Shown one piece after another: positions 1 to 8,867 of a DNA stretch of 64,000 nt. The DNA comes from Clavibacter michiganensis. GTDB lineage: Bacteria; Actinomycetota; Actinomycetes; Actinomycetales; Microbacteriaceae. The stretch spans positions 2,728,001 to 2,792,000 of the forward strand of contig MDHJ01000001.1 of NCBI GenBank assembly GCA_002150995.1. The letters are read 5' to 3'. The notes under the pieces were generated by a model that saw nothing but the letters and a program-made list of their open reading frames with translations, was not told the DNA's origin and did no database searches. The number at the start of each line of letters is the position of its first letter. Position 1 is the first letter of the stretch. The position numbers and the translations under genes were made by a program.

Positions 1-197
1 CGGATGCCGTCGCCGCCGGACAGCAGGTGCCAGTACTTCAGGTCGACGATGCCGCCGGCCGCCGCCACCTGGGGCGCGCAGCCGGACAGTCCGCCGACGA
101 GGAACGCGCCGCCCAGGGCCGCAGCGCCGCCCATGAGGATCTGACGCCTCGACCATGCCGAGGGACGTCCCCCGGCCTTTCCCGTAACAGGATCCAT
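1..197 (-). CDS. Extracellular sugar-binding lipoprotein of an ABC importer, N-terminal part
   Basis: Only the first 65 or so residues are present; the gene runs off the left edge. The start ATG is at 197. The N-terminus has a twin-arginine stretch (SRRQIL), a hydrophobic segment and a lipobox ending LSGC, so the product is probably exported and lipid-anchored. The mature start includes DLKYWHLLSGGDG, which resembles the first strand of family 1 solute-binding proteins for sugars. A LacI-family regulator lies upstream on the same strand with an operator-like palindrome between them, which supports carbohydrate uptake. The sugar cannot be told. The permeases would lie outside the window. Confidence 0.8.
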   Translation of the reverse strand, partial: MDPVTGKAGGRPSAWSRRQILMGGAAALGGAFLVGGLSGCAPQVAAAGGIVDLKYWHLLSGGDGI

Positions 198-223
198 TGA
201 CCACTCCTTCGTGATGGCCACAT

Positions 224-241
224 CATTACATCGTTGTAATG
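224..241. promoter_or_regulatory. LacI-family operator palindrome
   Basis: CATTACA (224-230) and TGTAATG (235-241) form perfect 7-base arms around a TCGT centre. The site lies about 27 bp before the start codon of the sugar-binding lipoprotein gene and just downstream of the LacI-type regulator gene. A CG-centred palindrome of this size is typical of LacI/GalR operators. Binding by the adjacent regulator is inferred. Confidence 0.7.
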
Positions 242-303
242 CGGAACGCAACGTTTCGGCTCGACGATCTGCCGGAGGATCCGCAGCGGACGGCGGATCC
301 GGG

Positions 304-1305
304 TCAGAGGAGTGCGCGCGTGCTGTCGCGGACGACGATGCGGTGCGGGATGACGACCTGCACGGGAGGGCCCTCGCGCTCCTCGATGCGCCGGACGAGC
401 TGGCCGACCGCCGCCTCGGCGTAGGCGCGGATGTCGAAGTGCACGGTGGTGAGGGTGGGGATCGAGAACCGCGACTGGTCGACGTCGTCGAAGCCGGCCA
501 CCTGGATGTCCTCCGGCACGCGCAGCCCGTGGTCGGCGAGGGCGCGCAGCGCGCCGAAGGCGAGGCCGTCGGTGAAGCAGAACAGGGCGTCGGGCGCCGG
601 GTTGCCGCCGGCCAGCCAGGAGTCCACGGCCTCCGCGCCGGACGCGCTGTTCCAGCCGGTGCGGTCGATCTCGACGGGCGCCTCGCCTGCCTCCTCCATC
701 GCGCGGCGGTAGCCGATGCGCCGCAGGTCCCCCGCGGCCGACTCCTCGCGCGTCGCCGTGCCCACCGCGGCGATGCGCCGCGCTCCCGTCGCGAGGAGGT
801 GCCGGGTCATGTCGTACGCGGCGCCGACGCTGTCGACCCCGACCCGGTCGGCGACCTCCTGCTCGACCTCGCCGATGACGACCACGGGCGGCAGCGACTC
901 GGCCCGCCCGATCGCGCTCTGGGAGAGCAGGACGGGATTGAGGATCAGCCCGTCCACGAGGTGCTCGCGTGCCCGGGACATGAGGTCGCGCTCGCGGTCG
1001 GGCCGGGAGCCCGTCTCCTCCATCTGGATGCTGTAGCCGGCCTCGTGCGCCACCTCCACCAGATGGTGGGCGAGCTCGGCCGAGTACGCGGTGCCGAGGT
1101 CGGGCAGGGCGACCGCGATGACGCCGGTGCGCCCGTTGCGCAGGCCCCGCGCGGAGAGGTTCGGCACGTAGTCGAGCTCCGCGACGGCCAGCTCGACGCG
1201 CTCCCGCGTGCCGGGACTCACCTGCACGCGGCCCGTGATCACGTTCGAGACGGTCTTGGGCGACACCCCGGCGCGCGCGGCGACGTCCTTCACTGTCGCG
1301 CGCAT
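304..1305 (-). CDS. LacI-family transcriptional regulator
   Basis: The 333-residue product has the full LacI/GalR layout. Residues 1-50 are an HTH of the type VKDVAARAGVSPKTVSNV with the hinge helix, followed by a periplasmic-binding-protein-like sensor domain containing GVIAVALPDLG and ending with the GFDDVDQSRF and LTTVHFD motifs near the C-terminus. It most likely represses the sugar-binding lipoprotein gene that follows it on the same strand, through the palindrome at 224-241. The effector is unknown. The ATG at 1305 gives the usual family N-terminus. Confidence 0.93.
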   Translation of the reverse strand: MRATVKDVAARAGVSPKTVSNVITGRVQVSPGTRERVELAVAELDYVPNLSARGLRNGRTGVIAVALPDLGTAYSAELAHHLVEVAHEAGYSIQMEETGSRPDRERDLMSRAREHLVDGLILNPVLLSQSAIGRAESLPPVVVIGEVEQEVADRVGVDSVGAAYDMTRHLLATGARRIAAVGTATREESAAGDLRRIGYRRAMEEAGEAPVEIDRTGWNSASGAEAVDSWLAGGNPAPDALFCFTDGLAFGALRALADHGLRVPEDIQVAGFDDVDQSRFSIPTLTTVHFDIRAYAEAAVGQLVRRIEEREGPPVQVVIPHRIVVRDSTRALL

Positions 1306-1423
1306 GGTCCTCCCCGGACGACCGGCGGCGGGCGTCTGCCGCAGGCGGTGCCCCCGAATCTAATGCACGCGCTCTCCCTGGGCCGCGGAGGCGATGCCCG
1401 GGAGCGCCGGGCATACTGCGGGG

Positions 1424-1861
1424 ATGATCTCCACCGCGCACGCCACGACCCTCCTGGAGCTCGGCCTCGAGTGGAGCCCCGAGCCCGGCGACCGGTTCCG
1501 GATCCGCGGCCAGGGCTTCGAGTCCGACGTCTTCACCATCAGCGAGCTCACCATCGAGGCGCACGAGCACGCCACGGGCACGGTCCTCGGCTTCAACGGC
1601 ACCACGGAGTGGGCGCTCGACTCGGTCGCGCTCGAGGACAGCCTGTGGCTGCCGCGCGAGGACCAGCTCCGGCAGCTCCTCGGCGGGGCGTTCCGCTCCC
1701 TGCGGCGCGAGATCGGCGGGGCGGAGGACGGCGCCCACGTGGTGCTCGTCGTCCTCGACGGCCGGGAGGTCGAGCACCGCGACCTCGAGGCCGAGGAGGC
1801 CTACGCGAAGGCGCTCATCGCCGTGATGGAGGCCGCCGCGCCGACCCCGCCCGCCGCCTGA
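1424..1861 (+). CDS. Conserved hypothetical protein (about 145 aa)
   Basis: I chose the ATG at 1424 (MISTAHATTLLELGLEW) because it follows GCGGGG and removes a low-complexity extension from an upstream ATG at 1394. The product is soluble and acidic, with no signal peptide or membrane segment. It contains GDRFRIRGQGFESDVFTIS and a later VVLVVLDGREVEHRD segment. Similar short proteins are common in actinobacteria, usually without a function; I do not recognise a catalytic motif. It stands alone, diverging from the LacI regulator. Confidence 0.7.
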   Translation: MISTAHATTLLELGLEWSPEPGDRFRIRGQGFESDVFTISELTIEAHEHATGTVLGFNGTTEWALDSVALEDSLWLPREDQLRQLLGGAFRSLRREIGGAEDGAHVVLVVLDGREVEHRDLEAEEAYAKALIAVMEAAAPTPPAA

Positions 1862-1882
1862 GGCGGGCGCGGCGTCCTGGCC

Positions 1883-2274
1883 TCAGGCCCGGGCGCGGCG
1901 GCGCACGACGAGCGCGGAGACCGCGCGCCACCCGAGCAGCAGGACGGCCAGGATGATCGCCGTCGTGATGACGAAGGGCACCACCACGCCCTCGCCGCTG
2001 AGCGCCCGCAGCACCACGCCGACCACGAGCGTCACGCCCCACACCAGGAGCCCGGTGGGCACGATGCGGGACGGGCCCCGCCAGGCGCGGGCGACGATCC
2101 AGCCGACCAGTCCGCCGCGAGGAACGGCCACGCGGTGGCGAGCACGGCCGAGGGCGCGAGGTCCTCGCCGTGGCTCGCCCGCCCGACGAGGACGAAGACG
2201 ACGATGAGCGCGGCGTCGAGGACGACGGCGCGGACGATCTCGGGACGGGCGGCGGGACGGGTTCGGCGGGTCAC
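1883..2274 (-). pseudogene. DUF3054 family membrane protein, one-base frameshift near 2116
   Basis: The first part starts at a GTG (2274) and reads VLDAALIVVFVLVGRASHG...ATAWPFLA. The rest continues in another frame as GGLVGWIVARAWRGPSRIVPTGLLVWGVTLVVGVVLRALSGEG to a stop at 1883. Adding one base near 2115-2117 joins the halves into a 130-residue protein with about four hydrophobic helices, a good match to the actinobacterial DUF3054 family of unknown function. The break is at a C/G run and is probably a sequence error. The gene follows the methyltransferase by 9 bp on the same strand. Confidence 0.75.
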
Positions 2275-2283
2275 CCGGCGATC

Positions 2284-3905
2284 CTAGGCGTCGCGTCCTG
2301 GACGGTCGGCGGGATCGTCCTCCGCCGCGACGGCTCCCGGGAGCAGCAGGAACCCGTCGGCGACGAGCGCGCGGATCCGCGGGAGCAGCTCCGCGCGGAG
2401 GGCCTCCGCGTCCACGGCGGTGAGCTGCGCGACGGCGTCGACGATCGCGCCGACCGCCAGCTCCCCGTCGCACGCGCCCACGAGCGCGGCGAGCCCGGTG
2501 TCGAGCGGCACCTCGCGGCCGAAGCCGGCGCCCTGGCGGAGCGTCATGACCGTCGGGTCCTCGGCGCCCGGCCAGTAGTGCCGTTCCTCGGTGACGTCGC
2601 CGGCCACGACCAGCGCGAGTCCGCCGAGCGCCCGGTCGTCGAGGCGGGCGAGGGCGTCGTGCGCGGCGAGGGAGGCCCGCAGGTGGTCGCCGAGCCCGGT
2701 CGGGTTGTGGCCGAGGCCGCCGGGGAGCCGTTCGAGCCGGCGGAGCGTCGGCGCGCCCGTCGCGGGCCGACGGAGGGTGAGGTAGCCGAAGCCGACCGCG
2801 TCCACCGCGCGCGCCGCGAAGTCGTCGAGCCACGCGTCGAGGAGCGCCTCGGACTCCGGCGTGCCCGCGCGGGTGCCGCCGTCGCGGATCCACGTCTCGG
2901 CGTAGAGCGCCGCGTCCTGCACCTCCCGCTCGACGATCCACGCGTCGAGCCCGGTGCCCGTGCGGTGGGCGGCCGCGTCGAGCCATCCGCCGACCCGCTC
3001 GAGGCCGGGCTCGCCGGCGCGGTGCTCCCAGTTGCCGAGGAGCTGCGCGATCCCGCCCGGCGTCAGGTGCTCGGCGAGCTGCGTGACGACGCCCTCCACG
3101 AGCGCGTCGCCCACGAGGCCGGCGTCGCGGTACTCGTAGGCCGGCACGCCCTCCGCCCGCGGGGTGATGACGAACGGCGGGTTCGAGACGATGTGGTCGA
3201 ACCGCTCCCCCGCCACGGGCTCGAAGAGGCTGCCGAGCCGGAGCTCGATGGTGGTGACGCCGTTGAGGGCCGCGTTCAGCGCCGCGAACGCCAGGGCCCG
3301 CGCGGAGATGTCGGTCGCGACCACCCGATCCGCGTGCCGGGAGGCGTGCAGCGCCTGGATCCCGCAGCCCGTGCCGAGGTCGAGGGCCGAGGCCACGGGG
3401 GCCGAGACCATCAGGCCGCTGAGCGTCGCGGAGGCGCCGCCCACCCGAGCACATGGTCCTCGTCGAGCGCCCCGCCGGTCGCCAGCTCGCCCAGGTCGGA
3501 CGCGATCCACCACTCGCCCACGCCGTGGGCGTCGATGAAGCCGTACGGGCGGAGGTCGACGGCCGGTCGCACCCGGTCGCCGTCCTCCTCGACGAGCCCG
3601 AGGCGCGCGGCGCCCTCGATGCCGAGCGTCGGGAGGGCGGCCCGCAGGTCGTCCGCGTCGACGGGGTCGCCGAGCACGAACAGGGCCGCCAGGGCGGCCG
3701 GCGCCGGGAGGCGGCCGCCGGTGCGCGCGGCCGCGACGGCACGACGGGCCGGGATCCGGTTCCCGCGGTGCAGCGCCTGGCCGGCTGCGTCGCCCCACAC
3801 GCCCAGGGCGGACGCGAGCGTGAAGGGAGCCGCCGCGAGGTCGGCGCGGAGCGCCCGGACCTCCGGGGTCGCGATGGTCACGGTCGGGATCGCGGATCGG
3901 GGCAC
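2284..3905 (-). pseudogene. SAM-dependent methyltransferase with NPPF motif, one-base frameshift near 3445
   Basis: The N-terminal part (from a GTG at 3905) reads through EWWIASDLGELATGG to DEDHVLG. The other frame continues VGGASATLSGLMV, then SALDLGTGCGIQALHAS (SAM-binding motif I) and DHIVSNPPFVITPR (NPPF catalytic motif of HemK/PrmC-type N-methyltransferases). One extra base in the CCC run at 3444-3446 yields a 540-residue protein. Such long NPPF methyltransferases with an N-terminal helical domain and a C-terminal extension are conserved in actinobacteria. The substrate is unknown. The break looks like a homopolymer under-call. Confidence 0.8.
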
Positions 3906-3971
3906 CGGTCGATCTTAACCGGGGCGCACCGACGGCTCGCCCGCCACGGGCGGTGCCCCTACCGTGGGGCC

Positions 3972-4226
3972 ATGAGCCCCGACGCGACCCCCGACGACGC
4001 CACCGGACGGCCGCTGGAGCGGACCGTCCTCCACCGCGACGGCTCGCTCCGGGCCCGCGGCGGGATGCTCGGCGACCAGCAGCACGGCATGTGGGCCTGG
4101 TACCGGCTCGACGGCACGATGCTGCGCTCGGGATCCTTCGACCACGGCCGGCAGGTCGGCGAGTGGACGACCTACGACCGGTCCGGCGCCCCGTACAAGG
4201 TCACGCGCTTCCCTCCCGCCGGCTGA
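3972..4226 (+). CDS. Small MORN/YwqK-like repeat protein
   Basis: The product is 84 residues from the ATG at 3972. Residues 18 to 80 contain pairs of short repeats of the form DGSLRARGGMLGDQQHGMWAWY, DGTMLRSGSFDHGRQVGEWTTY and SGAPYKVTRF. The alternating G-x-W-x-x-Y pattern is that of MORN and YwqK antitoxin-like repeats, which form beta hairpins. No signal peptide is present and no toxin gene is adjacent, so the role is unknown. It diverges from the methyltransferase gene. Confidence 0.75.
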   Translation: MSPDATPDDATGRPLERTVLHRDGSLRARGGMLGDQQHGMWAWYRLDGTMLRSGSFDHGRQVGEWTTYDRSGAPYKVTRFPPAG

Positions 4227-4283
4227 CGCGAGGATCCCGCGCGACGGGCAGTGGGGTTCGAGAGGTCGCAGCGTGCGGGAAAG

Positions 4284-4307
4284 CAAAAACCCCGCCGGAG
4301 CGGGGTT
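4284..4307 (-). terminator. Rho-independent terminator of tRNA-Ala
   Basis: Read on the minus strand, AACCCCGC and GCGGGGTT form perfect arms around a TCCG loop and run into a T stretch. It lies immediately downstream of the tRNA-Ala 3' end. Confidence 0.85.
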
Positions 4308-4311
4308 CTTG

Positions 4312-4384
4312 TGGACCTAAGGAGATTCGAACTCCTGACCTCCTCGATGCGAACGAGGCGCGCTACCAACTGCGCCATAGGCCC
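4312..4384 (-). tRNA. tRNA-Ala (CGC anticodon)
   Basis: The 73-nt sequence folds into a full cloverleaf. The acceptor GGGCCTA pairs with TAGGTCC, including the G3:U70 wobble that identifies alanine tRNAs. The D arm has GCGC/GCGC, the anticodon stem CCTCG/CGAGG encloses TTCGCAT giving anticodon CGC, and the T arm has GTTCGAATC. CCA is not encoded. Confidence 0.95.
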
Positions 4385-4463
4385 TGACAACTCCACGAGA
4401 CTACCACGTCACGCGGGGCCCTCGGACCGCGCGACGCGGCCGTGGGGATCGGAAGCCGTGGCG

Positions 4464-5425
4464 TCAGCCGACCGCGCGGCGGCGGCGCAGGACCTCGTCG
4501 AGGTCGCCCATGCCCGGCTGCGCGTCGTCGACGATGCCCATGCGGGAGAAGCGGCTGTCGGGCGCCGACGGCGTGCGGGCCGCGGGGCGGCGGGAGCAGC
4601 CGCGACGGCCTCCTCCTCGGCGGCGAGGCGCGCGACCTCCGGCTCGAGGTGCGCGCGCCGCAGCGTCTCCTCGGAGGCGGCGGCGGCGCGGCGCATCTCC
4701 TCGGCGGGCGAGAGCGGGGTGGCGGGCGCCCGACCCGCGCCGGGGCGCGGGCCCGGCGCCTGCGACCGCGACAGGTAGAGCGGCTTCGGCACGGGGACGG
4801 GGGTCCAGGACTCCCCCTCCTCGCGTTCGACGACGGGCGCGGTCGCCTGCGGGGTCGCCTCGTGGAAGTCCGTGAAGCCCGTGCGCGGGAGGGGCCGCGC
4901 CTCGGGCGCCTGGAGCCGGCGCGCCGCGGCGACCTGCGACATGCGCTGCAGGAAGGCGAGCGAGCCGAAGGTGGCGAGCGAGGAGATCACGAGGAGCGTC
5001 CACGCGCCGGCCGCGGCGACCTGCGTGAGGCCGACGACCACGCCGACGAGGGCGAGGGCGAGCACCACGGTCGCGGCGAGGCGGCTGCGGCGGAGGCGCG
5101 TGGCGGCGGAGGGCGACGATGCGGTCACGGGGGCCACTTTCGGTAGGGCGCGCTGGGCGGCGGCGTCTCGCGCACGCGCGGCGGCTTCGGCTTCTTCGGC
5201 GGCGCGGCGGAGGGCGCGCTGATGCTCGACGACGCTGCGGGCACGGGTCTCGGCACGCACCGCGTCGGGGACCTCGGCCGTCTCGGCCAGGATCCGCAGG
5301 GTCTGCTGGAGGCGCACGGCGTTGCGCTCGGTCGCCATGTACTGGCGCCGGTGCAGCCACGTGGGCAGGAGGTAGGCGAGCCAGAGCACCGCGGAGAGCG
5401 CGATGATGATGCCGCCGGATTGCAT
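4464..5425 (-). pseudogene. Conserved two-helix membrane protein, one-base frameshift near 4580
   Basis: The start ATG at 5425 gives MQSGGIIIALSAVLWLAYLLPTW, an N-terminal membrane helix. A long charged coiled segment follows, then a second helical pair around residues 120-170 (LAATVVLALALVGVVVGLTQ and LLVISSLATFGSLAFL). The C-terminus continues in another frame as TPSAPDSRFSRMGIVDDAQPG to a stop at 4464. One added base near 4580 gives about 320 residues. Proteins of this layout beside a tRNA and a RimJ-type acetyltransferase are conserved in Microbacteriaceae; the function is unknown. The break is probably a sequence error. Confidence 0.7.
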
Positions 5426-5542
5426 GATCACGAGGCTAGGAGGTCCGGTGCGCGCGGCGTGGGAAGCGCGCCGCGTGTCCACCGCCGGACCGGCGCATCC
5501 GCAGGTACGGGGCCGGACGCGGTGCGGCCCGATGCCGTCCGG

Positions 5543-6214
5543 TCAGATGCGGCGCTGCACCGCGAGCGGCGACGCGGCCGCCTCGACGTCGGCGTCGGGC
5601 ACGCGGGACCACTCGGGGTCGACGCCGCCCTCCTTCCAGCGCGCGAGCACGCTGGTGGAGAGCTCCTCGACGACCAGGCCGAAGCAGAAGTGGTCGCGCC
5701 AGTCGCCGTTGATGTGGATGTAGCGGCGGCGGAGCCCCTCGTACCGGAAGCCGAGCTTCTGGACGACGCGGAGGCTCGGCGCGTTCTCCGGGCGGATGCA
5801 GATCTCCATCCGGTGGAGCCCGAGCGTCGTGAAGCAGTAGTCGGTGGCCAGGGCGACCGCCGTGGGCGTGACGTTCCTCCCCGCGAACTCCTGGCCCACC
5901 CAGTAGCCGATGGTCGCGCTGGAGAGCGACCCGTAGGCGATGGACGACACGTTCAGCTGGCCCGCGAACTCGTCGTCGTAGTCGATGACGAGCGGCACGC
6001 CGAGCCCGGCGCGGGCGTTGGCCTGCAGCGACCGGATGCTGGCGCGCGTGTCGAACGCCATGGGCGCGTAGGGGCTGGTCGCCTCCCACTTGCGCAGCCA
6101 CGACCGGTTGTCGAGCAGCGAGCGCTCCAGGCTCCGCGAGTCGCGGAGCCGGATGGGCCGGACGGAGATGCGCCCGTCCCGCATGGTGGGTACGGTCTGC
6201 GGCACGTCCCCCAC
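5543..6214 (-). CDS. GNAT-family acetyltransferase (RimJ/RimL type)
   Basis: The product is about 223 residues with the RimJ/RimL-type GNAT fold. It has an N-terminal SVRPIRLRDSRSLERSL strand and helix, ATIGYWVGQEFAGRNVTPTA (the acetyl-CoA-binding motif A region) and the C-terminal NAPSLRVVQKLGFRYEG motif. These enzymes acetylate N-terminal amines of ribosomal proteins or small amines; the target is not visible here. The start could be the GTG at 6214, a GTG at 6205 or the ATG at 6184; no Shine-Dalgarno is decisive. Confidence 0.9.
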   Translation of the reverse strand: MGDVPQTVPTMRDGRISVRPIRLRDSRSLERSLLDNRSWLRKWEATSPYAPMAFDTRASIRSLQANARAGLGVPLVIDYDDEFAGQLNVSSIAYGSLSSATIGYWVGQEFAGRNVTPTAVALATDYCFTTLGLHRMEICIRPENAPSLRVVQKLGFRYEGLRRRYIHINGDWRDHFCFGLVVEELSTSVLARWKEGGVDPEWSRVPDADVEAAASPLAVQRRI

Positions 6215-6307
6215 CCTAGGCCTCGCCGCGGGCGCCGGGACGGCCGACTTCCGGGATCGCGTTCCCCGGCTGGTGGTCGTGCCGCGCCCGAGCGCCCGCC
6301 GCGCGGA

Positions 6308-7204
6308 TCAGCGCTCGAGCGTCTTGACGAACTCGGGCAGCCACTCGCGGAGGCCCTCGCCGAGGTCCTCGTGGTCGACGCCCAGCTGGACGATGGCCTT
6401 CAGGTAGTCGAGCCGGTCGCCGGTGTCGTAGCGGCGGCCGCGGAAGACGACCCCGTAGACGCCGCCGGTCCACTCGGGCGCGGCGGCCATCTTCTCGAGA
6501 GCGTCGGTCAGCTGGATCTCGCCGCCCTTGCCGGGCTCGGTCTTGTGGAGCACGTCGAAGACCTCGGGGCGCAGGACGTAGCGGCCGATGATCGCGAGGT
6601 TGGAGGGCGCGGTGCCGGCGGCGGGCTTCTCGACCATGCCGGTGATGCGCACGACGTCGTCGTCGTCGGTCTGCTCCACCGTGGCGACGCCGTAGAGGTG
6701 CGTCTGCGAGGGGTCGACCTCGAGGAGCGCGACCACGGAGCAGCCGCGCTCGAGCTGCACCTCGATCATGCGGGAGAGGAGCACGTCGCGCTTGTCGATG
6801 ATGTCGTCGCCGAGGAGCACGGCGAACGGCTCGCGGCCCACGTGCATCTCGGCGCGCAGCACCGCGTGGCCGAGGCCCTTCGGGTCGCCCTGGCGCACGT
6901 AGTGCATGTCCGCCAGGTCCGTGGACTCGTTGACCTTGCGGAGCTTCGCGTCGTCGCCCTTGAGCTGGAGGGTCGCCTCGAGCTCGGCGTTGCGGTCGAA
7001 GTGGTTCTCGAGGGCGGTCTTGTTGCGCCCCGTGATCATGAGGACGTCGTGGAGTCCCGCTCCCACGGCCTCCTCCACCACGTACTGGATGGCCGGTCGG
7101 TCGACGACCGGCAGCATCTCCTTCGGCATCGCCTTCGTCGCGGGCAGGAATCGCGTTCCGAGTCCCGCTGCGGGGATGACGGCCTTCGTGATGTGGGTGA
7201 CCAT
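6308..7204 (-). CDS. galU: UTP--glucose-1-phosphate uridylyltransferase
   Basis: The enzyme makes UDP-glucose from UTP and glucose 1-phosphate for cell-wall and exopolysaccharide synthesis. The 298-residue product opens with AVIPAAGLGTRFLPATKAMPKEMLPV, the nucleotidyltransferase signature, and carries FAVLLGDDII, VEKP and GEIQLTDAL motifs of GalU. The length is normal for the family. It diverges from the 5-formyl-THF cyclo-ligase gene across only 40 bp, so the two promoters must overlap closely. Confidence 0.95.
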   Translation of the reverse strand: MVTHITKAVIPAAGLGTRFLPATKAMPKEMLPVVDRPAIQYVVEEAVGAGLHDVLMITGRNKTALENHFDRNAELEATLQLKGDDAKLRKVNESTDLADMHYVRQGDPKGLGHAVLRAEMHVGREPFAVLLGDDIIDKRDVLLSRMIEVQLERGCSVVALLEVDPSQTHLYGVATVEQTDDDDVVRITGMVEKPAAGTAPSNLAIIGRYVLRPEVFDVLHKTEPGKGGEIQLTDALEKMAAAPEWTGGVYGVVFRGRRYDTGDRLDYLKAIVQLGVDHEDLGEGLREWLPEFVKTLER

Positions 7205-7244
7205 GCGATCGAGCGTAGCGGGCGAACATACCTAGACTCGAACC

Positions 7245-7820
7245 ATGCCGAGCGATGTCGGGAACGAGAAGAGGGCCCTGCGCGCCCAGCTGCGGGAGCG
7301 TCGTCGGCAGATGACCTCGACCGAGCGCGACGAGGCCGCCCACGGCCTGACCAGCAGGTTGACGGAGCTCGTGGCGAACCACGACGCCCGGCGGGTGGCC
7401 TGCTACCTCTCCACCGTCGACGAGCCGACGACGCGTCCCTTCCTCCAGTGGCTGCACGCCGACGGGCGTCAGGTGCTCCTCCCGGTGTCCCGCAACGACG
7501 GCCTGCTCGACTGGGTCGTGAGCGACGGCACCGAGACCGAGGGGCTGTTCGGGCTGCCCGAGCCGGTGGGCGAGCTGCTCGGCCCGATCGCCATCAACGA
7601 CGTCGACCTCATCGTCGTCCCCGCCGCCGCGGTCGACCAGGGCGGCATGCGGATGGGCTGGGGCCGCGGGTACTTCGACAAGACCCTCGGCTCGATGGAG
7701 GCCTGCCCCCCGGTCTACGCTGTGGTGTTCGACGCCGAGTTCGTCGACGAGCTCCCTCGGGAGAAGCACGACATGCCGGTCGACGGCATCGTGACCCCCA
7801 CCCTCATCCACTCCTTCTAG
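7245..7820 (+). CDS. 5-formyltetrahydrofolate cyclo-ligase
   Basis: The product converts 5-formyl-THF to 5,10-methenyl-THF using ATP, returning stored folate to one-carbon metabolism. The 191-residue sequence has the N-terminal KRALRAQLRERRRQM helix, VACYLSTVDEPTTRPF and the C-terminal substrate and ATP site DLIVVPAAAVDQGGMRMGWG followed by GRGYFDK. The length and motifs match MTHFS/YgfA. It is followed by fmdB and mscL at spacings of 6 and 28 bp, a common actinobacterial cluster. Confidence 0.95.
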   Translation: MPSDVGNEKRALRAQLRERRRQMTSTERDEAAHGLTSRLTELVANHDARRVACYLSTVDEPTTRPFLQWLHADGRQVLLPVSRNDGLLDWVVSDGTETEGLFGLPEPVGELLGPIAINDVDLIVVPAAAVDQGGMRMGWGRGYFDKTLGSMEACPPVYAVVFDAEFVDELPREKHDMPVDGIVTPTLIHSF

Positions 7821-7826
7821 GGACCC

Positions 7827-8276
7827 ATGCCCACGTACTCCTACCGCTGCACGGTGTGCGGCAACGCCTTCGACATCGTCCAGGCGTTCACCGACGACTC
7901 CCTCACCGAGTGCCCCGTGTGCGGCGGCAAGCTCCGGAAGCTCTTCGCCGCCGTCGGCGTGAGCTTCACCGGAAGCGGCTTCTACCGCAACGACTCGCGC
8001 ACCGAGGACGCGGCCAAGCGGTCGCGGTCGTCGTCCGCATCGTCCTCGTCCTCGTCCGGGTCGAGCGACGCCGGATCTTCCTCGGGGTCGGGCGACGCCG
8101 GATCCGCGGCGAAGAAGGAGCCGTCCTCCTCCGGCGGCGGCTCGTCGGACTCGTCCGGATCGGGATCCGGTTCCTCCGGCTCCGGGTCCACGGGCCAGGG
8201 CTCCGGTACGGTGACCCCGAGGAACCCCTCGGGTCCCAGCTCATCCGGGTCGGGATCGTCGTCGCCGTCCACCTGA
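7827..8276 (+). CDS. FmdB-family zinc-ribbon protein with Ser/Gly-rich tail
   Basis: The N-terminal 45 residues form a zinc ribbon with two CxxC pairs (YRCTVCGNAFD and TECPVCGGKLRK), the hallmark of the FmdB regulatory-protein family. From about residue 60 the chain is almost entirely Ser, Gly, Asp and Pro, so it is probably disordered. FmdB was named for a putative regulator of formamidase genes; here its role is unknown. It sits between the cyclo-ligase and mscL genes. Confidence 0.9.
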   Translation: MPTYSYRCTVCGNAFDIVQAFTDDSLTECPVCGGKLRKLFAAVGVSFTGSGFYRNDSRTEDAAKRSRSSSASSSSSSGSSDAGSSSGSGDAGSAAKKEPSSSGGGSSDSSGSGSGSSGSGSTGQGSGTVTPRNPSGPSSSGSGSSSPST

Positions 8277-8304
8277 TCGGACGGCCCGCCTGACAGGAGC
8301 ACCC

Positions 8305-8787
8305 GTGAAGGGCTTCAAGGAGTTCATCCTCCGTGGGAACGTCATCGACCTCGCGGTCGCGGTCGTCATCGGCGCGGCGTTCACCGCCATCGTCACCGCG
8401 ATCGTCACGTCCGTCTTCAACCCGCTGATCGGGGCGCTGTTCAACGCGTCGACGCTCAACGACGCGTTCAAGGTCGACATCCCGACCGCGTCCGGCGAGC
8501 CGGCGACCCTGCTGTTCGGCGCGGTGCTCGCGGCGCTGATCAACTTCCTCATCGTCGCGGCCGTCGTCTACTTCGCGCTCGTGCTGCCCGTGAACCACCT
8601 CAAGAAGGCCGCCTTCGCGAAGCAGAAGGCCGCCGAGGAGGCGACGCCGAAGGACGTGCCGCCGACCGAGGCCGAGCTGCTCATCGAGATCCGCGACCTG
8701 CTCGCCGGCAAGTCGTCGCCCGAGGGCGCGCACACCATCCCGTCGTCCACCGGTCAGCACGTGGCCGAGCCCGGGAAGCCCGCCTAG
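8305..8787 (+). CDS. mscL: Large-conductance mechanosensitive channel
   Basis: MscL opens under membrane tension to release solutes on osmotic downshock. The 160-residue product starts at a GTG (8305) preceded by ACAGGAG. It begins MKGFKEFILRGNVIDLAVAV, the conserved amphipathic helix and first membrane helix. The second helix is near residues 75-100 (LFGAVLAALINFLIVAAVVYFALVLPV). The tail after residue 110 is charged and includes the EAELLIEIRDLLA helix that forms the cytoplasmic bundle. Confidence 0.95.
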   Translation: MKGFKEFILRGNVIDLAVAVVIGAAFTAIVTAIVTSVFNPLIGALFNASTLNDAFKVDIPTASGEPATLLFGAVLAALINFLIVAAVVYFALVLPVNHLKKAAFAKQKAAEEATPKDVPPTEAELLIEIRDLLAGKSSPEGAHTIPSSTGQHVAEPGKPA

Positions 8788-8805
8788 CGCGCGATCCGCA
8801 CGACC

Positions 8806-8867
8806 CGACCGCCTCCGGCGTCGACCGTCAGCCCCAGTGGGGCGGGCGGTCCAGCCGGAGGCGGTCG
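8806..8867. terminator. Terminator-like inverted repeat between mscL and the converging gene
   Basis: CGACCGCCTCCGGC (8806-8819) and GCCGGAGGCGGTCG (8854-8867) are perfect 14-base arms enclosing a smaller GCCCC/GGGGC hairpin. The right arm overlaps the end of the converging small gene. It probably ends both transcripts. Confidence 0.5.

Noticed and set aside
5222..8293. Very long open frames on the strand opposite known genes (for example 5222-8293 plus and 8911-13116 plus)
   Set aside because: They are antisense shadows caused by high GC; their products are Arg/Ala/Gly/Val-rich without domains, and family-typical genes occupy the other strand.
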